This document shows positions 47,085 to 63,346 of a stretch of 64,000 bases of DNA, one piece after another. The position numbers were made by a program, and so were the translations under genes. The notes beneath the pieces are model-generated. The model was not told the origin of the DNA. It made no database searches and saw only the letters and a list, made by a program, of their open reading frames with translations. This DNA comes from Plantago elongata (taxonomy: Eukaryota; Streptophyta; Magnoliopsida; Lamiales; Plantaginaceae). How positions within the stretch are numbered: the first letter of the stretch is position 1; the number at the start of each line of letters is the position of its first letter. The stretch spans positions 1 through 64,000 of the forward strand of contig JAYMSP010000133.1 in NCBI GenBank assembly GCA_036897095.1, given 5' to 3'.

Positions 47085-49999
47085 TTAAGCAACCACACGA
47101 CTCATTCTAATGTTCCTATACGAAAAGAACTCGAAGCTCTCGGGCCTCAATGGCCAATTTCTAAATTTCAGGCTTGCTTTGAAGGCCTTCGAAGCTGCAG
47201 CATATGCTTCAGCTCCATCCTGCAAAAGAAGAATTGTTCTATCAGTCACTTTTTTACTTTTTCCCCCTTTCGGTTGGTGGGGAGCATGTGTAGTGATATT
47301 TCACAAAATGTACCTTTAGTTCCCGATAGGTTTTCTCACTAATGCAGAATTCAGATGAACAGTCTTCCTTTAACGACACAAACAAGTCCAATAAGTGCTT
47401 CCTAATGACAATAAATTCAAAGGAGTTACATGAAAATAGCTCTATAACAGTAAAAAAGAATTAACGGTGAGAATACAAAGGGAGGTTGTTCAAGTACAGA
47501 TAATGGTCTACGACTTAAAGGGTCATTGCCCAACTAAGAAGAAACCTGATGGCACCTAAAACAAAGTACTAATAGCAAGAGAAGCAGGTTCGAGTTTATA
47601 TTTTTGCCCACATATAACCAAGTATTGTCTTCAGCTTACAAGATTTAACTACTCTTACTTGCATAGAGACGGCTCTGTTGATGGAGAGAGTGCACCTTTA
47701 GCAGAAGTGCCCTGCTTTCTACCAGTTGTCCCAAGAATAACTTCATGCAAACCAAACTTATTCCAACATATAGAATACCTTCAAATTAAAAAAATGGGCT
47801 TCAAAGAACTGCAGTAAAATAACAATAATACTATTCCCAATAATATTTACTCGGAACTAGAGTTCATAACCAAATGAACCCACCCGCAGGTTAGGGTCTC
47901 TAGAGCAGTCTCAGAATGTTGAAACTCCTTGGGCGGCACTGGAGCTAAACAAAGGATTGGCTGTTCGCGAAATAAAATATCAATATTGTTGAAAGATTCA
48001 TCAGGTGCTACAGTCATTAGGAAGATCGTGTACAACGGTCAAGGGAGACAAAAATCTCACCCTCTTTACTTGAAAAGGATCTATAATATTGTTACAGAAT
48101 GGAACAATCCGGTGATGTAAGGATCGTGTAAGATGACTTGTCAGAAGTATTTTTCCAGAATCAGAATGGGACTGACCCACAGTTACAGATGAGATATATA
48201 CTGGTTCCAGGAAGTAGGAAAGCAGAGCTCCTGCATTAGTTGGTAAACTGCCATTAGACAATACGGTACAAGATTAAAGACCATTATATCTCCTTGAGAA
48301 CATTGTACGGGTAACATTTTGACAAAATATAATTTCGTGTTCTAGTAAGGTAATGTCACCTGTACCTTTCACAAATTGTCAGGACATTATGATTACATAA
48401 TTAGGAATAGCAAACTATATTTCATAATTTTACCATGTCTGGCCAGTCCAGGTCAAGTGAAATGGCTTCATAGAAATTTCATGTGGGTTTTTGCACCATT
48501 TTTTACTCTTAAGGACCAGTTAAATCTTAGAGTAACTGAAAACATGCTCAACTTCATTTTTCTTAAATGATGCTTACATACTATGTCCTGGATGTGCATA
48601 TGATCCAGACTTGACATGTAACATTCGAACTCTTTAAAAATATTTCAATTGGGTAATGATTTACTTGTTCTAGCTTGGGAAATAGAAGATAGCACGCGAA
48701 CAATTTATCATGAGCCAAAAACTAAAGACCTTGAACTCCTACTACAGTCCATCGGGCAATCTTGTCAGAGCAGCTTACAGACAAGGTGGTATCTCCCCTT
48801 CCAGGCTTCCTCTGAACTGTACCGGTGACTTGAGAACATATATCTAGAAACAAATCACAGATATTCAAAGTCAATTGCAAGTTTGCAACTAGTTTCAAAT
48901 AACACAATGGGAATAGGAATATATGATTCCAGGCATGGTTAAACATTGTTATGTGAAAACTATGAAAAGGATTACCAGTGTGTCCCGTGGAATCCTCCAG
49001 AGATAGGCATCCTGTATTCTGCTCCTCTGAAGAACTGCTACTCAACGATGTAAACAGCTGAGAATTGAGTGATGAGTCACCACCTACAAAAAAAAAAAAA
49101 CTAGCGTTAACACTGGTGACCAATTAGAAATCACAATGAAAGACCTCTCAGAACACCTACCTACATGGCAACTGCGAGACATACAAATGTAACTGCCACC
49201 CAAGTTTCAATTTAAATTTTCCTTTCCCAGCTTCCTCCAAGCTCAAATCCAAAAAGGAGCTCATCACTCTATCGCTTTGTAACTCCACACTGCCACTAAT
49301 CCTTATCTCCTTCGTGATAGACTGAATCTCCGCATAAAGGTACCTGGTACATTAAGGAAATCAGTGCAGCATTTAATCGAGCAAGTTCCTTTAGACAATC
49401 ACCTAGGCCAAAGAACAATAGAAACTATTATCATACACATTGACGAATTCACTTACTACCGAATAACCGATTTCATCATTCATTAACTATGCATTCACGC
49501 AGGATAATCAAATTTCTAATATCACATTAAATATGAAATACTAGAAACACCACAATAACAAGTAAATACGAGAATCGAGCACATCTCGCAACCGAACCTG
49601 AGAAGGGACCTTCTAGCAATAACTTCAGCGTGCGAATCGTTGACAACATCGCCTCTGGAACTCCGACGAGACTTCCCTAAGCATTTCGTTCCGGTGCCTA
49701 GAGCTACAACTTGTAATTCTACAACACAAAAAAGCTTAAGATACTTCAATTTTCAGAGTTTTGTATAGCAAGCAAATTAGGAAACTGAGTGTACCTTGAG
49801 AAGGATCGGAGAGAAGAAAAGCGGAGAGAACAGTGACTTCGCGACCTTGAGGCTTCCCTTTCTTCGGAAGAGACTTGTAATGTGACATAACTTTCGAGGA
49901 CACTTCCTCTCCCCATGAATTGTCGTCACCATTTTCCGGCGAGCTCGCCGGAAGATGCGGTGGTGGAAGTGGCGGAGTAGTTTCGGAGCGGGAATCCAT
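47085..49999 (-). CDS. TAD1: tRNA adenosine deaminase TAD1 (ADAT1 type)
   Basis: Ten exons in phase (49795-49999, 49598-49718, 49165-49343, 48976-49083, 48730-48843, 48070-48230, 47884-47960, 47659-47778, 47314-47401, 47085-47219) give 435 aa; the Arabidopsis protein is about 428. The deaminase domain shows [30 protein letters not shown] and the active site NDSHAEV (His98, Glu100), then SQLPCGD (Cys169) and [17 protein letters not shown] (Cys229), the expected zinc ligands and proton-shuttle Glu. Later [32 protein letters not shown] and [20 protein letters not shown] are family-specific. It converts A37 to inosine in nuclear-encoded tRNA-Ala. Met at 49999 is the first ATG. Confidence 0.94.
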
Positions 50000-51826
50000 T
50001 TGGTTGAGAGATTTGATACCTTGCAATTACAATTGGTAGTTTAATGTTTAGTAATTTAATGTCAAACTTTAAATCGCAAATACGCATTCAATTATTGATT
50101 TTAAAAAGGTATCAATTCGAATCCCACCAACTTAATTTGGGGGCAAGGTTATATTGGGAATTACATGAAACAAAAAGGGCTGGAAGTGTAAATGTCAATG
50201 GGTCAACAGTAAAGACTGAAAAAATGTAAGGACCAAAACTAAAAGCACTCAAGATTCCATATATAAGAATAGAATAGGAAAAATAGGCATTAAACACATA
50301 AGAGGACCGAATTCTTCATCAGAAAAAGACGGACAATTTCAAGACAGGAAGCATAACGATCGGAGAAGAAGGGAACATGCATTGAAGAAACCAATTCGTC
50401 TGAGCATCAACATCAGATACAAATAATTAAGAGTAATGTCTATTAAAATCCCAAATCACTACGATTAGAGTTTCAGAATTTTTAAGAACAGATCGATGAT
50501 TCATGGTAATGGAAACTCTGTTATTTCAAAAGATTTTTCCTAAAGCTTCTTGTTTATGTTTCTCCTCCAAATAGTTTCGAGATATTGCCTAAAAATTAAC
50601 ATCTTATTTACCTATAAATAGAATAGTCTTTAGACGTCAATGTGCATCATATTTCAAAGAAAAAGTTAATTTTACACTATTTTATCTTCTTTATTATGTT
50701 TCTTCTTAAATTGTAACATAACTTCGCCTTATAACACAATGACATATTATATTAGTCTAGTATCCTTAACTTTTATATTTAATAATTGTATTTAATTGTG
50801 CTAGAAAATATTCTCTTAGCAAAGCATCTCACCAGAGCAAAGTTCCAAGTGAATATGCTCAGTGTTGTGCTTGTTTTCATTCTAACTTAAATTATTTCAA
50901 TTCTCTGTTTCTTTTATCATCTCTTTTCAAGTCTGGAATTATGGCTAACACTACTGATGATGCTTCCGCTCTCTTCTGAAACTGTTCCTCGAGAACTTCT
51001 AGCCCGATAGGTTACGACAGGTAATTTACAAATGTTCAATGCCCAGGTTTTTACTTATTATTTTTCTTCCTTTCCAATTTCAATAGTTCCAACTCTTCAA
51101 TGGCACAAAATGCCTACTTTTTCCTAATTCCTATAGGCACACGCCCATCACAAACAGCAACACCAGACCCAGAAAACATACAAAAAAGAAAGGAAAAATA
51201 AGGCATTGCTTGTTCAGGAACAGCCACCCAACCGATGGTGAACCATGAGGAGCATCCTAATTATGATACAACTCGAGAATACTGATTGCAGCAACTTCGC
51301 ACATGTTAACAGATAGACGGGTTACAGGTACAAAGTAAAAAGCAGACATTTTTTATTATGACCTACTTTCAATAATAGAAGCAAACACAAGAGCAACCAT
51401 ATTTTTTTGCATTGGACATACACAAGGGTGCAGGATTAACTTGGAACCAAGTGACTGAACAAGAGGATAAGAAACAAGAGAAAAAGAAGAATAATAAGAT
51501 TATAAGAAAAGGCCGTGGCTCAAGAATTCCTACAAGATTACTTTCTTTTTTTTTTCTTTTTTCTTTTTTTTTTTGGAGGGGACAGGTAAAATTATGATAA
51601 GGAAGAAAGCTGATGTATGTGATTATAAGGCACATAACTCCGAACATATAGGCAATTCTAACTCTATAAATTTTGCTGGCCCATAAGATGCCCAATATCT
51701 TGAAAATTCCAGCGCTTCATTAGCCTCATGCACTATTAAAAACAGTCTTCGATGGCCAATATAGATTGGATTGATCCAAATAACAAGATAGTTCCAATCA
51801 TCACCTTCGCAAGGCAGCCATATGTT
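50000..51826. other. Spacer and distal 3' UTR of the RH helicase
   Basis: TAD1 promoter on the left. No gene is supported. A pyrimidine run lies at about 51541-51576. From about 51600 rightwards it may be the last, non-coding exon of the helicase gene. Confidence 0.4.
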
Positions 51827-52434
51827 CCTATGTCAACAAATGATAGATGAAATTAGAGCAAAAATAGAAGAAACTGGTAGCGCTTCACTATAGAATAATA
51901 TTGCTTTAATGTAGTCATTATGCAAAATTTATACAAGACTGAATTACATTCCCATCATCTAACTCACACATATCATATAAGGGCTTCAGCATTTTGAGAT
52001 GCAACTTTCATAGAATCATCCCTCTTTCCAAAACAAGATGCAGGTTTAATAAGTTTCTTCATAAAAAACTATGAGTAGTTGAATGCTACTTTGAAACCAA
52101 TAAGTGTTGGCAAAAAACCTGACAAAAACTTAAAAACATTCTTAAGCCTACATTGACACACGCTTAAACGTCCTCAAAAGTAGAAAGTAAAGAAATTAAA
52201 GTGCCCGCTAGCTTAAATGAATTACATCAAATAATTTACTGATAAATTATTAGCCAATGGTGTCAAGAAAGAAAACAGAATTACAGAGCTATAAAACAAA
52301 ATGCTGGTTCTAAAGTGCCATTGGACTTGACATAACTTAGGCAGACAAACAGATACGCAATGTCACAGATAAAATTTAAAATGATGTTAGAACTTAGTAG
52401 CATAAAAAAACTTACATAGGGTCAAACAACTCAC
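51827..52434 (-). other. Putative 3' UTR intron of the RH helicase
   Basis: GATG|GTGAGTTG at 52435/52434 and TTGACATAG|GAACAT at 51827/51826 are good donor and acceptor sites on the minus strand. If used, the exon junction is about 47 nt after the stop codon. Inferred from sequence only. Confidence 0.4.
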
Positions 52435-52481
52435 CATCCTTGGCACATCCAACCATTTTGAACAGGCTCCCCTACAGATGA

Positions 52482-57084
<4,603 letters not shown>

Positions 57085-57440
57085 CGGGAAATGAAACCCT
57101 AGGTGCAGTTATACTTGGCCAAATTGCAAGGGGTAAGAAGCAGCAATGAGTTCGAGAGTGTGTGTGTGAGAGTGATGTGTTACGAAGAGAAGTGGTTCTG
57201 ATCTGAAAATTGAGACTGATGGATGGTGGTAAAGGAAAACTGGAAAAGTATGGAGGTAATTGCAGAGATTTGTAGTGGTAAAATTGGAATTTGGAGATGA
57301 CAGTTGAAAAGGGGTTATAATAATTGCAGTGATTTTGTCTGCCTCAATCACGATACATGAGCATAATTTAGGATCCAACTAATTTGAACCGAAAGTAATA
57401 AGTTTTAAATTTATTGTCACTTACATAATATTATGATGGA
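57085..57440. other. RH helicase leader and promoter
   Basis: Includes a (GT/AC)-type run TGTGTGTGTGAGAGTG near 57158. No gene. Confidence 0.45.
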
Positions 57441-57745
57441 CCGAGGCAGTGTCTCATTAGTTTTTCAGTTATATTTTTAACTTCATAATTTTCTTTATGA
57501 AATAATTCGTTACGTGAACGCGCAGCTCTTCACACAAGTTACATGATTTAAAAGGCTAACCAAATTAATTTTGTTCTCCTTAAATTAAAATCAGTTCAGT
57601 TCAGTTCAGGTATGTTTAGTTATAATTTATACTACACTTCAGTTAAGTTTGGTAATTTCTATTGAAAATAATTTTTTTCCAACAAGCTAACTTGATTATG
57701 TTCTCAAACCAACTAGCTTGTTGAAAAGAAGTATTGTATACACTA
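57441..57745. repeat. Overlapping copies of dispersed MITE families 1 and 2
   Basis: Family 1: TTCAGTTCAGTTCAG, TTTAGTTATAATTTATAC and the end TTTCTATTGAAAATAA lie at about 57595-57673. Family 2 words (CCAACAAGCTAACTTG, AACCAACTAGCTTGTTGAAA) flank it, so family 1 seems to have inserted into a family 2 copy. Confidence 0.5.
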
Positions 57746-58037
57746 CACATAACAATTGAAGCTAAGTTGAATCAATAGACATATATAAAATATTTCATTG
57801 CGATAATGATACATTTTATTATTTTAGAATATTACATTTTTCTTCTTAAATTTACATATTGTTATAATATCAACAACCTCACCAAATTAATCATAAGTTC
57901 ACTTATATATCGGTTAAATTGCACCGAGACATAAGATATAACTTAGACATCCGTCACACATTACCATAATACAATATACAGATGTAGATGAAGACTCTTG
58001 AATATTAATCACTAGAAATCAGTAGACATGTAAGAGA

Positions 58038-58508
58038 AGGGTGTAAACGAATCAAGTTGTTCGTAAGTGATCGTGAAAAAACTCGGTTAAAGCTCCACTC
58101 GAGCTTGTGATTGGTCGTGAGCTTGACCGTGAACACGATCGACTAACGAGCACTATGATAAAAAGAGTTGACTGGTCGTGAGAAAATTGTGATCATATAA
58201 GTTAATTTATACATGCTAAACATTTTTATTTATATATAAACTTAACAAATATATTATATTTCAATCATGTAATGACATTTTTATGTACATACTATTTGTA
58301 TTTAAAAAATATGTATCATATTAGTATTTGAAAATTGTATTATTGAACATATTATTCATTTTGTCGTCTGAGAAAAGTTCATAAGCATTTTGATAAGCTT
58401 TTAAATTTAAAGATCGATAATGATTGAGTTTGAGATCGTGAACGATTTATACACGCTGGCATGAGCTTGACAAGGTCAAAATCAGCTTGAATCGACTCGT
58501 TTAGGTAG
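58038..58508. mobile_element. hAT-like MITE
   Basis: Left end GGGTGTAAACGAATCAAG, right end (reverse complement) ACCTAAACGAGTCGATTCAAG. Near both ends are TCGTGAGCTTGACCGTGAAC / GATCGTGAACGAT-type subterminal words, typical of a common plant hAT MITE type. The AT-rich centre has no frame. Confidence 0.6.
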
Positions 58509-58620
58509 TGATTGGTAGGGATGTGTTTTGAGTATTTAATGGTTAACCGCGACGAAACACATCGTTTGGTATGAAAAATAAATTTTCAAACAAAGTTGCT
58601 AGCCCGCCGGGCCTCCGCAC

Positions 58621-58696
58621 GAAACACACTCGACGGAAAGTTTCGGAATCACTTCTCCGAGGAATGATTCCGAAACACGCCGTCAAGTGTGTTTTT
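58621..58696. repeat. Strong hairpin, ~30-bp arms, 13-nt loop
   Basis: The left arm (58621-58651) holds AAACACACTCGACGG and GTTTCGGAATCA; the right arm (58665-58696) is its reverse complement apart from about four mismatches. The loop is CTTCTCCGAGGAA. It is GC-rich in an AT-rich region. Confidence 0.85.
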
Positions 58697-58802
58697 CGTG
58701 GTCACGCGAATTGTCTATTTTACACCCAATTGTCAAATGAGATTACATTACTCATCCTTCTCACCCTTCTAACCTATTTACTCACTCTATTTGTCAAGTG
58801 TG

Positions 58803-59390
58803 TTTCGGATTTATTTTAACAACTACCTAATTCAATTTTAATTTTCGTGCATTTCATTATATACCTTTTTCATTTTTAAAAATTAAAATAATAAAAATAT
58901 TCAAGACCAACCATTCATCTAATTCATTACAAATAAAAACTATCATTTTTTATAAAAACAATTATATTACAAATATTTGTTAATTTGATTTCATTTCTTA
59001 CAACTTCGGATTTATTTTAACAACTACCTAATTCAATTTTAACTTTCATGCATTTCAATATATACACTTTTCATTTTTAAAAATTAAAATAATAAAAATA
59101 TTCAAGACCAACCATTCATTTAATTCATTACAGATAAGACTATGAATTAAAAAAAACAATTATATAAAAATATTTGAGAATTTGATTTCATTTCTTACGA
59201 CTTCGGATTTATTTTAACAACTACCTAATTCAATTTTAATTTTCATGCATTTCATTACCTTTTTCATTTTTTAAAATTAAAATAACAATAATATTCAAGA
59301 CTATAAATTACAAATAGAAACTATGAATTTTTTTAACAAAACATAATTATATTAAAAAATTTTAAAATCATTAATTTAATACATTACACT
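58803..59390. repeat. Three-unit ~200-bp tandem repeat
   Basis: TTCGGATTTATTTTAACAAC opens units at 58803, 59006 and 59202 (periods 203 and 196). Each continues TACCTAATTCAATTTTAA, GCATTTCA and AATATTCAAGAC. The third unit decays after about 190 bp. Confidence 0.88.
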
Positions 59391-59900
59391 ACAATTACAA
59401 ACTATAAATATTTTCTAAAAAATAATAACAAAACACATTCACAAACACACATGTCCGTTCAACCAAACGACTTGATAATAACCATAAAATACAGTGGCAT
59501 TTTAGTCATTTCACAATCAAAGTGGCTAAAACACAACCACAATCACATTTCATAAATTGTACCAAACAACTACTTGCATTTTGAATTACATATCAAAACA
59601 AATCTGAAACTGTGAACCAAACATCATTTTCCCGATTAAACTACTAAAATAAGCTCTTATATCAAATCACATTATCTACCCATCGGTCCCTTAAGAGTTA
59701 AGAGTAATACATACTGGATCAATTTTGTCAAATTGCAATAATTCCCGAAAGGAATCTTGTTTCACAATGTGACCCCACTAAACCAAGATACTTCACTCAA
59801 CTGAATCGAACATCAGATCGTCTTCTTCCTCTAATCGTTCCACTCGCTGGAAATTTCGATCCTTCGTCACAATTGAATTTACCGGCACGGATTCTCGCTA
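59391..59900. other. Spacer and kish promoter/leader
   Basis: Contains ACCAAACGACTTGATA and GTACCAAACAACTACTTG, inverse to CATCGTTTGGTATG at 58560, which may mark the right part of a composite element. The first leader exon of kish ends at the donor CTAG|GTAACC near 59902. Confidence 0.4.
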
Positions 59901-59947
59901 GGTAACCCTCTCTGGCGCGTTAATTTGATTCAGCTATTCCGTATTTG

Positions 59948-59969
59948 CTTCTTCTTCTTCTTCTTCTTC
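59948..59969 (+). repeat. (CTT)n microsatellite
   Basis: About seven CTT units in the kish leader intron. Confidence 0.85.
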
Positions 59970-60095
59970 TCAAGAGTTGATTTTTCACCATTTTCTTTGT
60001 AGTATAGGAAATATTGCAGCTTCAATTTGGGAAACATGCCATTTTATTTTCAGTTAACATAACTGTTGAGTCTTGATGTTTCGAATTTGTTGTAG

Positions 60096-60168
60096 ATTCG
60101 AGTAATTCTGGTAAAAGAGTTGATTTTTATGAACAATAGGAAGATCACATCACATTAGTATACATAAG
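60096..60168 (+). other. Putative non-coding leader exon of kish with a short uORF
   Basis: Bounded by TTGTAG on the left and ACATAAG|GTGAGT on the right. It contains ATG at 60129 with stop at 60158, encoding MNNRKITSH. Exon use is inferred. Confidence 0.45.
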
Positions 60169-60199
60169 GTGAGTATGTCATACACACGTGGAGTGAGAG

Positions 60200-60285
60200 A
60201 CAACGAAGCGAGCATCTCAGTTGGTAATAGGATTGCCCTCCAACCAATAGGTCAGTGGTTAAGTCACCTTTGCCGTTTCAAAAAA
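60200..60285 (+). mobile_element. tRNA-derived SINE, second copy
   Basis: CATCTCAGTTGGTAATAGG (A-box-like), CCTCCAACCAATAGGTCAGT, GGTTAAGTCACC (decayed B box) and TTTGCCGTTTC followed by an A-run match the SINE at 23699-23781 in order and spacing. Confidence 0.6.
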
Positions 60286-60622
60286 TACACGTTGGCTGAG
60301 ATGTATATGATTTTCCTTTATGTTATGGGAAAAATCTCGACTTTTGCAAGAATTTGACAGTTGGAGTTGAAAAAAGTAGGTCACAATTGGTTATGTTCTT
60401 GATCATAGTGTCCTTGTAATTGATGGATGAAGACTGTTAAGATAGGTAGGTTTGTTGTTTAGCCGTACTGTGTATTTGTCTGAGATATTTTTGCAAGCTG
60501 GTTGAGTAGCTCGTGAGGGAAGAGTGCCAGATATATATATTCGTTGCATGGACTAATGAATCTTTTTGTGTTTATAGATCATATTGGAGGTTGACAACCA
60601 CTAGCATTAGGATAACTTGAAC

Positions 60623-62303
60623 ATGGTATGATGATACTGGCTGTGCATTTCAATGATGCTATGCTAATATTTTTGTTTCACTAATGCTTTTTTTTATTTT
60701 TTGCTTTTTTTTCGTTTTCCTCTGTGTGTTTGCAGTCAGCGCTTTTCAATTTCCATTCTTTCCTGACAGTGGTACTGTTAGGAATTTGTGCATGCACGTT
60801 CTTGAAGATGCAATTCCCAGCACTTCTTGAACAAAGAACTGGGTATGTTTATCTATTATTTTATTTAATATATTGCAATTTCGGTTTATTGAAGCATGTT
60901 TTCTGAGAAATAAGTCATACGAGTTTAGTAATTTAATAATTTTTGGTTGGTGCTTGCAAGCAATTAGTTTGTCGTGTTTTCAGATGTTTCCTTGAAATTT
61001 ACCATCACATTGCTATATCTGAACACTAGACGAAAAGCCTTTATGGTGATTGTTGTGTTAGGTCACCCTGGTGATAACATCATAGCACTGCAATCACTTA
61101 TCACTGAAGGGAATCAATTCACCGGTCTGCCTTAAAGAAAGTATGTCCATAGTCCAAACTGACAAAATGAGAAACAAACCATCTGACTTATGATTTGCCA
61201 TCCTGAAATTAATTATTATCCATAATTTAAATGAACTACATCAAGATTCAAGAGTACAGGATATTACGACACCGTTGCAGTTAGGTATGGCAAAAAAAAG
61301 TCCAGATTGGTGGAGTTAAGTCACATCTATGACCAAATTTTTAGACCGTGTTCACTTGCTGTATTTTAAACCATAAGCAGGTTGATGGTTTTCTCTAGTT
61401 TGCCATCAGACTGGATTTCTTAATTTAGGCGTAGGTTTGCCAATTTTGTCCAATGGAAGTAATCTATTAAGTGGATATGGACTATAATTCCATTAGTTTA
61501 CTTAGTTAAAAGGTGAAAGATTCAGCCATGGTTTATTAGTGGTTTGTTAAATTCTTGTTTGGAAGAGGTGGTTGCTGTGCATCATGCATCCCACTAATTC
61601 CGAATCTATTGAGGATGGGATCACATTTTTATCACTGAGGTGTCTATCAAAGCATTCTTAATGTTTTGTTGATTAGGAGGCTGGACAACTTGTTGTCTAG
61701 AGGTTATTTCTGACTATGCCATCGTATTCACATTGACGATGATATCACAGTTGTGTGAGGTTTATTGCCTGTCTACTGTTGACAAGATAGTATTTGAGAA
61801 AATGTTCTCCGAAACAAGAAAGTAATGAACATTAGTTTGCCATACATTATGTTTCACTGATTGTCTGCAATCAGAATATGAGTCATCACGGTTTAATTTA
61901 GTTGCTTTCAAATTTTATAAAGGAAAGAAAGCCATTTTTGTCAGCACGGTGTTTTTGCTTCTCCATCTTCTAATCTGTTCTTTATGATAATTTACTTTTC
62001 TTTGCTCATTATTAATCCTGCTTTTATTCACATTCTCACACGCTGCTGGATGACAGGTTTCGAGGTGTTTTCTGGAAGGCCGCTCGAATAGGTACTTTTT
62101 ACTTATTTCTGTATGATGCTTGTACTGAGGGATGTTTTGTTCATAGTAGAGTAATTCTGCCCGTACTGATGTCAAGTTCTGCTTCATTCCGCCAAACTAA
62201 CTTAATCACCGAATACTTTTGCTATTCTGAATCAGGTGAGAGACTCAGCCCTTGGGTGGCTCTCGGGTGCTTCTCAATGGGGATCTCAATAATCTTCTTC
62301 TGA
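60623..62303 (+). CDS. Protein kish (TMEM167 homologue)
   Basis: Four exons (60623-60625, 60736-60842, 62057-62091, 62236-62303) give 70 aa, near the usual 72. Exon 1 contributes only the ATG. The sequence MSALFNFHSFLTVVLLGICA, then FRGVFWKAARIGERLSPWVA and GCFSMGISIIFF, matches the kish family from yeast to human (MSAIFNFQSLLTVILLLICT start, then W-K-ARIGERLSP). It has an N-terminal and a C-terminal membrane span. Kish is a small Golgi membrane protein needed for the early secretory pathway. Two leader exons with introns are predicted upstream. Confidence 0.93.
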
Positions 62304-62923
62304 ACAGCAAAGTAGTGCATATGGAGTCAAGCGATTCAAGCCCAGTCGATGCTGTTAACCTTGTATTTATCATGTAGCTTTTACCTCTTATAGTCATGTA
62401 AAATTCCTGTTTTGAAGATGAATCTAGTCAGTAGTGTTTTGATTTTGAAAACATCTTTGTTACAATATCAATGATCATATTAGGGAAATTTGCCTTAGTC
62501 TTTTCCTTCCTTTCTTGAGTAACTGTTGCTGTTACACAGATTGCGAACTATGCTCAAACCGTATTGCAACAAGAGCTCTACTGAAGTACTACTATCTAGT
62601 ATTGAAATGCATGTTTTCTTATTCATACTCCAGATCTTAATGGTTGTTGCATTGTAGGAGAAAGTAGATATAAACAAGAAGCCTGCATTTTACTCTATTA
62701 TCTGGAATCTTGGTTTCCAATGCTGCAAATTGATCTGCCAGGATCTTTGTTTTCTCTGAGGAACTATCAGCAACAGCGATAACCAAGATTTCCGTATTCA
62801 AATCAGTTCTGACTGAAAGAACTGTTTCCACACACTTTCTATCATTATGAGAGCTGGAACTCTGCTCGAATATATACATCAAGAGCCAACATTCTTATGA
62901 AAAACAGAACTCGACTGTTACAT
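62304..62923. other. Converging 3' ends
   Basis: Kish 3' UTR on the plus strand and 3' UTR of the 119-aa gene on the minus strand. A minus frame at 62637-62882 (KILADQFAALETKIPDNR) is somewhat protein-like but has no partner; I treat it as UTR. Confidence 0.4.
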
Positions 62924-63283
62924 TCATTTAATAGAGATCAAACCAGTAGGAGCCTTCAAAGTAGGCACACAGCTAACAACATAGATTGTGACCTTATGCT
63001 TGAATCTTCTGAAAACAACCACCCTTTCCTCTCCCCACTGTACAAACGCAAGTATCATCTTCTTAATCGGCTTCTTTCCAGTCGGTCTGTGGACGACATA
63101 AGCTGCAGATTCATGCTTGTAATGCTTACCTGCTGTTCCTTTGCTTTTATGTGGTACTTCTGCTTCGCTTTCTTCCATTGCAGACTCATCTCCGAAGTTG
63201 AGTGGATAGCTCCTCAAGAAAACTCTTCGGGTGTTGTAGTCTTCGTACCGGAAGCTTTTCGTTCTCAGTCCGTTCTGCTCCAT
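62924..63283 (-). CDS. Small basic plant protein, 119 aa, function unknown
   Basis: A single-exon frame with ATG at 63283, 55 bp from a TATA box, so it is likely real. Reads MEQNGLRTKSFRYEDYNTRR, VFLRSYPLNFGDESAMEESE, then KGTAGKHYKHESAAYVVHRP and a basic, hydrophobic C-terminal part (KMILAFVQWGEERVVVFRRF). No signal peptide or clear membrane span. I do not recognise the family; plant stress-type single-exon proteins often look like this. Confidence 0.68.
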   Translation of the reverse strand: MEQNGLRTKSFRYEDYNTRRVFLRSYPLNFGDESAMEESEAEVPHKSKGTAGKHYKHESAAYVVHRPTGKKPIKKMILAFVQWGEERVVVFRRFKHKVTIYVVSCVPTLKAPTGLISIK

Positions 63284-63337
63284 GTCTTTCTCACCTTTGT
63301 TTGCTCATGTAGAAGAAAACCTTTGAGAGCAAGGTTA

Positions 63338-63346
63338 TATTTATAG
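63338..63346 (-). promoter_or_regulatory. TATA box of the 119-aa gene
   Basis: CTATAAATA on the minus strand, 55 bp before the ATG at 63283. Confidence 0.65.

Noticed and set aside
50000-50026. Nine extra N-terminal codons for TAD1
   Set aside because: That extension would begin at TTG; the first ATG is at 49999 and gives a family-like length.
51412-51597. Lys-rich 61-aa plus frame ending at a T-run
   Set aside because: Low-complexity A and T tracts; no homology-like pattern and no promoter.
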